A stretch of 26,457 nt of DNA from Galdieria sulphuraria (taxonomy: Eukaryota > Rhodophyta > Bangiophyceae > Galdieriales > Galdieriaceae), in the NCBI RefSeq assembly GCF_000341285.1, contig NW_005178431.1, forward strand, positions 1 to 26,457, given 5' to 3'. Made by a program: the position numbers and the translations under genes. A model generated the notes under the pieces. The model made no database searches, was not told the DNA's origin, and saw only the letters and a list, made by a program, of their open reading frames with translations. The first letter of the stretch is position 1; each line of letters starts with the position of its first letter. Positions 17,782 through 26,457 of the stretch are shown piece after piece.

Positions 17782-19849
17782 CTATAGAATGTTTTGTACC
17801 TGTTCACGAATTCTTTCAACTTCCTCCTTGATAAGTATAGCTCGCATACTAATATACGAATCAGCACATTTCGCGGTGATAGTGTTGGCTTCTCTTAGCC
17901 ATTCTTGACAAATGAAATTGAGTCGTCGACCAACCTGAGGTGCCACTTTTAGACTTTCGGTAAAGAAATTTAAGTGAGAACGAAATCGAACTGTTTCTTC
18001 GGTTATATCGATTCTATCCGCTAGTAGTGCCAATTCTTGGTCGAGACGAGACTCATCAATAGCATGATTTCCTTCCAAACAATCCTCAATCCTTTGCTTC
18101 ATTCTTCTCTTTTGCTGAACAACTCTTGTTGGAGCATACTGATCAATTTCGTCCAACCAACCACGTAATAATTCTATTCGAGTTTCTATATCAGCTACTA
18201 ACCTTTCTCCTTCTTGTCTTTGTACTTCAATTAATGCCCGTATTGCTTTATGGAAAGCCTCTTCTATACAAGGCCATAGATCTTCCTCACTATTTCATTT
18301 TGTAAAAAAAAACTACATCTTTAAACGACCGCTCAACAACTTACTTTTCAATCATATGTTCTTTTGAACGAATAACAAGATCACGAAACTGGAGTACATG
18401 GTTTAGATCTATTGGAGTCTGAACTTTTAAAATTTGAGATATTCGTTCAAGTATTTGTTTGATATCTTTCACAGAGGGTTCCATTAATGAGATTGGCAAC
18501 GAGTCCTCAGAAGCAGAGATCGACACGGAATAATGAACTTTGCCTCGACAAAGAAACTGTTTCAAAAGATTGTGTATTTTGGATTCTGAACCTTCCAACA
18601 TGGGAGGCAGAGTTCCACAAATATCTAAATATCTCCCATTTTGTGATCTTAAATCTACTGTCACCAGGGAATACTTTCCGAAAGATTGCGCTCTACTGAA
18701 TCCCGTCATGCTTTGAACAAACATTTTCTCTTGATGAAAAGAATTCAAAGAATCTTGCATATGGAGTGCTTCTAGTGCCTGTTGGTGTAAGGTATTTGTT
18801 CTTGCTGCCAAGACACAACCTGAATAGGAAGAGATTGTTAAGGAATTCCCATTCCAATCAGTGATACATCCTCCGGCGTTTTCAATGATTGGAACAAGAG
18901 CCAAATAGTCCCAAGGCTTAAGATCCGCTTCTGCAACCAAATCAACAAAACCACTTGCCAACAAAGCATATGCATAACAGTCACAACCATACAATGTATA
19001 TTGTACTCGTTTCGACAACCCTTTAAAGGCATCTAACATTTCATTATGAAACATATCTGGTGAAGTCGCATATAGTACACAATCTCTCAATTGATCTTGT
19101 GAACATGATTCTCTTTGTAAAGTATTCGATATAGGAGTATCGTTATAAAACGCACCATATCCTTTCGCACCAAACCATCTTTCTCTCAGTATAGGTTGAT
19201 CGATAATTCCAAGAATAGGAATTCCTCCCTCTAAAAGGGCTATTAAAGTACCAAACGTTGGTTTACCAGTCATAAATGCTTTCGTTCCGTCAATCGGGTC
19301 AAGAACCCAAGTATAATCCGAACAAGTTTCGTTAGATAACGAGCCAAGAGATTCTTGTCCTTCCTCCTCACCTAAAATATTATGTTGTGGATAACTTTGC
19401 TTTAATAGAGTACGCAACGTTCGCTCAACTTCTTTATCCGCCAGAGTGACCGGGCTTTGATCAGATTTGACTAGGAATCTGTTGGTTTTCCTAAAATGTC
19501 TTCTTAATATAGACCCAGCAACATCAGCTAACTGAAAGGCAAGATCCACATAGTTCTTGGGGACTACTTCCGACATATACACGAACAAGTGATTACTGCT
19601 TTGAGAACTACAAATCCTTAGTCTTCGAGGCCTCCAGTGGTGAAAAGAATATCTACGAGTTCGAAAGGAAAGTTCAAAAAAGTTGTAGGACGCTCTAGTA
19701 GGTCGATTACGAAGAAAAGTCAAGTTGTCAGCATGAATAGACATACAGGGCTGACATGATGGAAATTTCCAAAGATATTCCACAAAGTGACTCCGAATCA
19801 TTTTACTGTTAACAAAAAGATTCTGATCCAGCCGGTGATCGCTCATCAT
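17782..19849 (-). CDS. Fusion: HisN-type histidinol-phosphatase + YicC-type endoribonuclease
   Basis: Two exons (18345-19849, then 17782-18289) joined over a 55 bp GTAAGT intron encode 670 residues. Residues 1-95 are rich in R, S and F with few acids and could be a plastid transit peptide, with Met36 a possible alternative start. Residues of about 98-365 are an inositol-monophosphatase-fold enzyme: metal ligands in GEEEG (160-164) and DPIDGTKAF (184-192), then GKPTFGTLIALLEGG, GIIDQP, ERW, and WDYLALVPIIENAGG (313-327). The GKPTFGTLIAL and GIIDQP-ERW text is typical of plant HISN7/IMPL2, which performs the penultimate step of histidine synthesis. From residue 378 the chain is a complete YicC protein: QSMTGFSRA, RSQNGRYLDI, RGKVHYSVSI, QVGRRLNFICQEWLREANTI and a C-terminal IREQVQNI. 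Bacterial YicC/YloC are RNA endonucleases. The linker is about 12 residues with no stop or intron. Met376 could start a separate YicC product. Confidence 0.85.
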
Positions 19850-19989
19850 TCCACAAACGGACTTTATTGGTCGCTAAAATTCAAAATTACGTCTGTACAT
19901 TTTCTTTCGATGCCAAAAACTCACAAACGGTGTGAGAACCTACACAAACTTGAAGAATTAAATAACTAAGACAAACTACGCTTGAAAAA

Positions 19990-20796
19990 CTAAAAGGGGA
20001 CAACGGCATCATCCTCTTCTTTTTCTCTATCCAAGGTTGAGGGGCAAGTATCGGATAGGTCACTTGTGACCACACTTGTAAAGGACTCGTTCACCTGGAA
20101 ACCGAAGTCTTTCAGAGCTTCGACAATTTTTTCTTGTAACTTGGAGACTTGTCCTTTGCAACTTTCTAAGTCTTCTGGTTGAAGCAATAACACGTAGTCG
20201 CCGTTGTCGACCAAAGCTGCGACACAGGGCAACGCACAGCTAACGGCGGATCTTAGCTATGTATCGAGTCAGACATGGTAGCTAAAAATTGAAGAAAAAC
20301 GAACCTTTGGTTCCATTTCATCTCTATGAATATTGAAAAGGGGAACACCTAGCCAACCTGTCTTTTGGAGTATTGTCCACTCCGGTTTTACTTTTCTTGG
20401 ACCGTGGGTAATATCACAAGCAGCACAGTGACCTTTTCCTAACCACTTTCGAAGCAGGTAGAGTAGCTCTCCCGCAACTGTCCCGTCTGCGTCATATACT
20501 ATATACAAAGCTTCGAGTGATACAATCTTGCGTTCTACTTCCATAGGCTTCTCTATTTCCTTCCAGACTTGCTTTCTTGAACACAAGGTCATTTGTTTGG
20601 TGTGAATCAAAAAGCCACGAAAGGTAAAGTAGTCAGTGAATTGTAGAAGACTGGAACATAAGCAAATAAATAGCAACAATAAATTTGACAACTTTGGTGG
20701 GGTTGCACACTGCCCTTTATTTGGATTTCTGTGGTGGAGATCAACTGATGCCCAGCCATAAGATATTTCCATTTTGGCGCAAAATCCTTGATTCAT
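19990..20796 (-). CDS. Conserved protein of unknown function (CDITHG motif)
   Basis: Two exons (20305-20796 and 19990-20256) joined over a 48 bp GTTCGT...CATAG intron in phase 0 give up to 252 residues. The recognisable core is LYIVYDADGTVAGELLYLLR followed by HCAACDITHGP and VPLFNIHRDEMEPK. After the junction comes SAVSCALPCVAALVDNGDYVLLLQPEDLE. I recall small bacterial and plant proteins with the same DADG / CALCDITHG / HRDE pattern, but no assigned function. The paired cysteines and histidines suggest metal binding or redox, which is speculation. The start is uncertain: the first ATG (20796) adds about 70 residues with a hydrophobic LLLLFICLCSSLL stretch that may be a signal or non-coding, while the ATG at 20592 starts closer to the core. 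The last 30 residues are acidic and probably disordered. The gene lies 140 bp upstream of the fusion gene on the same strand. Confidence 0.6.
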
Positions 20797-22006
20797 TCAA
20801 AACCCGGAAGATACTTCTGTTATTATTGACAGGATGATAAGGAAGTTAACTCAACATTCAGTAATGAAAGTTTTGCAGATCTATTGCGTAATTGGCTAGC
20901 GAAAAAGTTCTCTTTTTAGCTTGGTTCGATAAAGGCTTTATAAGTAAAGTTTTTGTTGCAAAGCCCTTTTTCTCGATGACCACTGTGATACCAAAAGCAA
21001 TGCATAGAAGAAATAAAAAAATAGGTTGCCTTATTTGCACACTCTTTTTCGTTGTGAAGCGATTATTTGTCTAATTTCGATTTGATTCTTTCTAGTTTTA
21101 TACTTTGTTGTTGGTATACTATAGCGACAACTTTGTTAAATTTCAAAAAATTGAAGGTTGCAAATGTGATGCTACACTTCATAGTTATAAACAGTTTCAT
21201 GGTTCCTTGTTCATCATGTTCCAACAAACTGTATAGGAAATTGTCCAAAACAGATTGTTAATTGTTGCAACTGTTGTTTGTGAAAGAGCTATGCCTTGGT
21301 TAGCCGCGATCAGGATGGCTATCGAAAAACCAAGGTGAAACCTTGGTAGAGGAAACAAAGGAAACGACTTTCCAATAGCTACAGCGCTGAAAACTTGAAG
21401 TTGAAATAACCGGGAACTCAGGAAGATTTGAACACGATAGGAAAGATTTGAACCATCGAAGCGTTTGTACTCTGGAACTGCCTTTCGAGTTAGCTCGAAT
21501 TTGACCGAGTTTCCAGGTGTCCAAGAAGCTGGAACAGAAACAGTTAATATTTTGAAAAGCCTCACGAGGCGACCGTCAAACGGGAACTTTTACGAGACCT
21601 TTCTACGGTTGGAAACTGTGTTACAAGGTACTTCTAGTGACAGTGAAAGAAAAGTTGAGAATATTTTAAACACATTGATGACAGCTGCGTCTCGACTTTG
21701 GGGAGATCAATCTATAAAATTGTTGAAGAGAACGTGAAGACTGGGTTAGCGCTCTGGAGAAGTGAACCTCTGTATTACTGATTAAACTGTGTGTAAAGAT
21801 CAGATCACACATTACAAATTTAGAAGTACTAGATGAAAAGACAAGTTATTTGAAACTATTCTAGCCTTTCTCAAGTCAACCACAAGTGTTGTGAAAATTC
21901 TGTTGGAAAGGGAATAGCAGCAACCAAAAGTGCGTCTTCATGCGAATCGAATTGAATCGAATTGGAAGGCCCGCCTTAAAATTGGCCGTTTGAAACGGAT
22001 TCCGCA
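20797..22006. other. Unresolved 1.2 kb region upstream of the kinesin gene
   Basis: No gene can be supported with confidence. Between about 21200 and 21765 three overlapping frames stay open: plus 21465-21737 (TEFPGVQEAGTETVNILKSL and on), a second plus frame at about 21385-21510, and minus 21197-21565 (122 codons, hydrophobic end). A weak 3' junction (GTCTCG...TTGAAG) would give the first plus frame an AEREDWVSALEK ending like the last helix of a PH domain, but both splice sites are poor. The remainder, 20797-21060 and 21766-22006, is AT-rich and should include the kinesin promoter. Confidence 0.4.
21329..21347. repeat. Perfect 8 bp inverted repeat with 3 nt loop
   Basis: ACCAAGGT, GAA, ACCTTGGT forms a perfect short hairpin. 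Another CCTTGGT lies about 45 bp upstream. It might be an operator-like palindrome or chance; nothing nearby decides. Confidence 0.4.
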
Positions 22007-25000
22007 ATGGAAGTCTTTCCTTGTTTGGAAAGAGAAGGAAGAAGTAGTTCGAGTCCTTCGGATAACAACCATAATAGTACTTCCAAGACCGATACACTGA
22101 AAGTTTATGTTAGAGTGCGACCATTAAATGTTAGGGAGCGTGAAGTGGTAAGATCGACTAGTCTGTCATGGCAGATATATGGAAATCAAATAACGCAGTG
22201 CCACGCTGGTAAACCGTTGACCTATTGTTCTTATGCTTTTGACAGAATATTTACACCTGAAGATAACAACAAAATTGTTTTCGAAGAAGCTGCTAGTTCA
22301 GTGGTTGACTCGGTAATCGATGGTTATAATGGTACCATATTTGCTTACGGACAAACTTCATCTGGAAAGACACATACAATGCTAGGTACACCTGAAGATA
22401 AAGGAATTATTCCGCTTTCCATTTATCAAGTTTTTGGACGCCTCGAAAGGATAGAAGATAGGGAATTCCTGCTAAGAGTATCCTACATTGAAATATACAA
22501 TGAAAATATTCGAGATTTGTTAGCACCACATAATGAAAATCTCAAAGTACACGAAGATTTCAATGGAAGGGTGTTCGTCGATGCAAAGGAGGAAGTTGTT
22601 GATACTCCTGAGACAGTTCTTGAGATAATGAAGAAGGGAGAAAGCAATAGGACCATAGGTTCGACCAACATGAATGAACATTCTTCACGTTCACATACGA
22701 TATTTACTGTCTTTATTGAGTCTCGTGAAAAGAATAGAGACATTGAAAGCGATGGACTTTCCGTGAGAGCGAGCACGTTGACTTTAGTTGATTTAGCTGG
22801 TTCTGAGCGTGTTTCCCAAACAGGTGCTGAGGGATCAAGGCTGAAGGAAGGCATGCATATAAACAAGAGCCTACTCACGTTAGGGACTGTCATTAATAAG
22901 CTATGTGAAGGAGTTAATAGTCATATTCCTTATCGAGATTCCAAGCTTACTAGAATCTTACAGCCTGCATTGGGTGGTAACTCAAAGACAACTGTTATTT
23001 GTGCAGTCACTCCTGCTGCTATGCATATAGAGGAAACTCATTCAACGTTGAAATTTGCGAGTAGAGCAAAGAAGGTAAAGATTAATGCGTATTGCAATGA
23101 AATTTTAGATGACAAGGCTATGTTGTCGAACTATCGTAAGGAAATAGAAATGTTGCGTAATCAGCTGACGGAACTGCAACAAGATCGTCAAGGAGGAGAA
23201 AAATCTTTACCTTATGAAAGTGGTCAAGAGATTATTCGAGAAAATGTTGACAGTGAACCAACACTCTCAGAGATAGATTTTTCTGCTCCCCGAAAGAGGA
23301 TGTATGATGGTTATATCAACGATGAACACTTGTCAAAATTGCAAAAACTCTCAACTCACCATTGCGTTATCTCGACAGAATCTCCTCGCAAGCGGACAGT
23401 CGTTTCTTTCGTGCATGCATCATTTGACACATTCGACTACATGGAAAGTTATTTGGTGTCTCTAGAAAACACTCTCAAAGAAGAAGAAAACGAAATACAA
23501 TGTTTAAAGAGTCAACTTATGCAAGTAACAAACAACAACGAGTTGTTAGAAATGGAGAATGCTTCTTATAGAAAGCGTTACACTGAGTTATACAGTCAAC
23601 ATTGTTTTCGAGTGTCGCAAGATGTCGTTACGGATTTAATGAACAACGTCGTGCAAAATGAGTTGGAAAGATGTTCTGAATTGAAGTGCAAACAGTGGGA
23701 GCAACATAATAGAAAACAAGATGAAAAGTTGTTCGAATTGTTTCAGCAGAAAGAAGAGTTGGAGAACAGAATCAACGCTTTGGAAGCTGATTTGTCCAAG
23801 AAAACATCACAGTTAGAAACATATCACACGGCTATGCTTCCCAATGGGAATCAGTCTATTTTAAAGGAAAATGACTCCTTGAAACAAAAAGTTACGGAAT
23901 TGGAGTCAAAATGTCGCTCTTCCAAGGTTCTTTGTTCGCAAGCAACATCAGAGAAACAGCAACTGGAAAGAGAGTTGAAAGTTTTGCAAAAACAGTTGCG
24001 AAAGCTAGAAGCGGAGAATGTGAAATTGAAGGAATCTTCTTCGAAACAAAAGGAAAATTCATCGCAAGTGAACAATTTGGAAAATAAGCTGGAAGACTTG
24101 ACGAAAGATAGAGAGAAAACTATGGAAGAATTGCAAACTCTTGAAAAGGAAAAGAATGAATTTATGCTTGAGAATAAGACGTTGTTAATGAAACTAGAAG
24201 AAGCAAGAGAACGAGTTGAGAATTTTCGGAGCGATTTGGAACAGAGTAGAGAAGAGTCATCTAAGGTCGCTGCTCAAAACGAGTTGCTTCAACAAGAAAA
24301 TGAACAGATGCGACACCAGATAGTGTCTTTGAATGACAACCTTGAAGAAATTTCTGCAATTAAGAAGAGCTTATCTAGAAATGTGGAAGAACTGGAACAA
24401 AGAGTACATGTACTAGAGAGTTCCTATAATGAGTTACAAAGTCGTCGTGAAGAAGAGCAGAGAGAATTTGAGGAAGAGCGAAACAGCAACTATGAGCAAC
24501 TAACGGAAGCACATTTACAGGTATGGATTATTTTTTATTGATCTTTTTTTGTAAATATTTTGGAATAGCTGGAGCAATCGAAAGTTGCAATAGAGCAGTT
24601 ACAAGCGTCGCTCAGCGATGAACAGAAAAAATCTCAAAGCTACTATTCCGAGTTAGAGGAGGTCCGAGAAAAATACGTAGAAGATACGGAACACTGGAAA
24701 GAGTTGTCAGAACATAAGGATTCTGAATTCGAGAGAATTTCGGTTCTTTATTCGGAGTTACTGACCAGTTTGGAGTCGGTGGACAGTGAACGACGTCAAC
24801 TGGAAAGAGATGTGAATGACTGTTCGCATACTATCCTATTGATAAAGGAGCGCTTGGAACTTGTTTGGAAGGAGAAGCAACAGTTATCGATGGAACTGGA
24901 TTTGTCTAAAGAGTTGCGCGATAATTATAAGCCAATCTGTAAAACTTCGATCCCCTCGCTCAGTATCAACCCTTCCACAGTCATAAGTTTGCTTCCAGTC

Positions 25001-25728
25001 GAAGGTGTGTAAAAAATTTTGTTCTCGTTTCAACGTTCTTCGTTTAACACTAGTTGCAGGAGATGACCCGAATTCTTTGTGGAAGCAAGAATTCGAAAAA
25101 ACGAACCAAGAACTAGCAAAGTTTTATAAGGAGAAGAAGAAGTTGTTGGAGACGATCCATCAAAGAGATCAAAAAATCGAACAACTGGAAAATTCTTACC
25201 GGGTACGAAGAATGTATATGCTGTTATGCGTAGATTGGTTAATTGCTTTTTAGAATCTCGTGGAAGATAACGGCGTGATAGGCAAGTTGAAGCACAAATT
25301 GGAGCGAAGAGATGCTGACTTGAAACGAGTCAATGAAGAACTTCGTAAAGTAGAAGAGTTGGCTGTTGCTGCGTGTAAAGGCTCCGGCTTTGAAGATGGT
25401 CGCCAATTGGTTCGTTTACAAGCAGACAATCATGCTTTGCAAGATCAAGTAACTAGTCTTAACAGACAAATTGAGAATCTGCAAAATGTGAGAATTGACG
25501 TTTGGAAATTTTTTGTAATTCATATGAATTTTTTAGGAACGACAGCAATTGCTAGAAGAGTCTAGTAGACTCCGAAAGGAAATCAAAAAACGAGACCTTC
25601 ATCGTATTGAATTGGAAGAAAAATTTTGTTTATGGAAGCAACAGTTATATCAAGATGATCAAAACGGGAGAACAAAAAGGAAACCGCCTCGTCCTCCACT
25701 TCGGGTTATTCCAAACGAAACTCAATAA
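22007..25728 (+). CDS. Kinesin motor protein, kinesin-7 (CENP-E)-like
   Basis: Five exons (22007-24520, 24569-25004, 25060-25202, 25254-25487, 25537-25728) with introns of 48-55 bp encode 1172 residues. The motor domain occupies about residues 30-360: LKVYVRVRPLN, P-loop GQTSSGKT (115-122), switch I NEHSSRSH (223-230), switch II DLAGSE (262-267), and HIPYRDSKLTRIL (306-318). All nucleotide-sensing residues are intact, so an active plus-end N-terminal motor is expected. The FASRAKKVKIN neck entry and overall motor text favour the kinesin-7 group, which includes CENP-E and the plant cytokinesis kinesins. From about residue 370 to near the end the protein is heptad-rich coiled coil (many E, Q, L, K), so it should be a dimer. 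The C-terminal 30 residues are basic and proline-containing. There is no other tail domain. The TAA stop lies inside a CAATAAAG sequence that could also serve as polyadenylation signal. Confidence 0.85.
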
Positions 25729-25807
25729 AGAATCTTCTGGTTTCACTGCTTGTTGTTGGGAGTTGTGGTTACGTATACAATTCACGCACATATAGATAAA
25801 GTTTTTC

Positions 25808-26386
25808 TCAAGGATGATACAGCTTATTCTCTCCATTCCAACCAGACCAAACGGGTCCGAAGTCTTGAGGAGCTAATTCGGCTTCATAGGTCTTTCTGGA
25901 ACGTTTCCTTTCAAGGCCGAACCAAGAGGGTGCTGAAGAGATGTTAGCTTGGTCAATTTCTGAACAGTTCTTGTCAGCAGCACTTGGTTGTTCTACGTGG
26001 ATATGAGTATCTACGTTGCCGTCCGATCTTCTATCCCCAAAACGAAATTTCAAGTAGTTCGCATTTACCTCGCTTGATCCCATTTGGTCGCTCAGTTGAT
26101 AACAGAAGCTAACAAGTTCCTCCAAAGAGACTGTTTGTTTACCTGTTGAAGCTTGTTCTCCAACCTAGAAAATACTAATTATGGGATAGAAGAAGCATTC
26201 AAAACTGATTGTTACCCAAGAAAGTACACTTTCGAGAGCATATTGAATTCCTAAGTTTTTTGCTCTCTTTTCAACATTAAGTGAGTTTCGGTATAAGTTT
26301 GTCAAGCAGTTGGCTGCTGCTTTGAAGTTTTCCAAAAGCAGTTCTTGTTCACTGTCTTGACTACTCAACAACTCCTGAGGCGGCAT
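25808..26386 (-). CDS. HAPSTR1: HAPSTR1 (C16orf72)-like stress-response protein
   Basis: Two exons (26216-26386 and 25808-26164), joined over a 51 bp intron in phase 0, give 175 residues. The stretch LLENFKAAANCLTNLYRNSL ... KNLGIQYALESVLSWV, then TVSLEELVSFCYQL, aligns in order with the conserved core of human C16orf72/HAPSTR1 (FQNAATAVTNLYKES ... IGIQIGYQ ... VLAWV ... REDLISFL). The animal protein works with the ubiquitin ligase HUWE1 in a nuclear stress response; whether this holds here is unknown. The C-terminal half is polar and diverged, ending with a basic RKRSRK patch that could be a nuclear signal. The ATG at 26386 is the first in frame, but the frame stays open to the window edge and human HAPSTR1 is longer at the N-terminus, so an upstream exon may lie outside. 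The gene ends tail-to-tail with the kinesin gene. Confidence 0.65.
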
Positions 26387-26457
26387 ATCACCACCACAAC
26401 AACTAATCGTTTCCCTCACCACCAACAAAAAATATCCAAATAACAATCCCAAAGATC

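Noticed and set aside
21421-21455. Tandem-like GGAAGATTTGAAC / GGAAAGATTTGAACC
   Set aside because: Two imperfect copies only; too short to call a repeat element.
21945-21966. AATCGAATTG repeated near the kinesin start
   Set aside because: A very short tandem in AT-rich promoter DNA; no function can be supported.
22483-22893. Minus-strand 136-codon frame inside the kinesin motor
   Set aside because: Antisense shadow of the highly conserved motor domain.

Overview
The window is a eukaryotic nuclear contig, most likely from a cyanidiophyte red alga of the Galdieria type. This assignment is inference. It rests on the moderately AT-rich DNA, very small intergenic gaps, many introns that are nearly all 44-61 bp (GT..AG, one apparent GC..AG), and a mix of mitochondrial, possibly plastid-targeted and cytoskeletal genes. 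I reconstructed exon joins by eye from splice motifs, reading phase and remembered family sequences. Nothing was searched.

Layout. Bases 1-6356: a mitochondrial glycine carrier (SLC25A38/Hem25 type, 5' end outside the window), a TPR co-chaperone-like gene on the minus strand, a VPS39-type HOPS subunit starting 34 bp away in the other direction, and a seven-exon 2-oxoglutarate/malate carrier (SLC25A11 type). Bases 6357-11355: a possible tiny spliced minus-strand gene, a PNUTS-like PP1 regulator, mitochondrial ribosomal protein L10, and a full-length but divergent actin relative. Bases 11356-17298: a TDT/SLAC1-family anion transporter (minus, intronless), an F-box/LamG-like/ZZ-finger protein (plus), and a ZIF1-like major facilitator (minus). 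Bases 17316-22006: a possible 66-residue spliced membrane protein, a gene fusing a HisN-type histidinol-phosphatase to a YicC-type endoribonuclease (minus), a conserved protein of unknown function (minus), and a 1.2 kb stretch I could not resolve. Bases 22007-26457: a kinesin-7-like motor and a HAPSTR1 (C16orf72)-like protein (minus).

There is no operon-like logic. Neighbours are a typical eukaryotic mixture, though three genes serve mitochondria (two carriers and uL10m). Genes are packed with tail-to-tail gaps of about 80-290 bp and two head-to-head gaps of only 34 and 17 bp between start codons. The most unusual object is the HisN-YicC fusion: the two domains lie in one uninterrupted exon with a linker of only about a dozen residues. 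I saw no rRNA, tRNA, CRISPR array, transposon or viral remnant.
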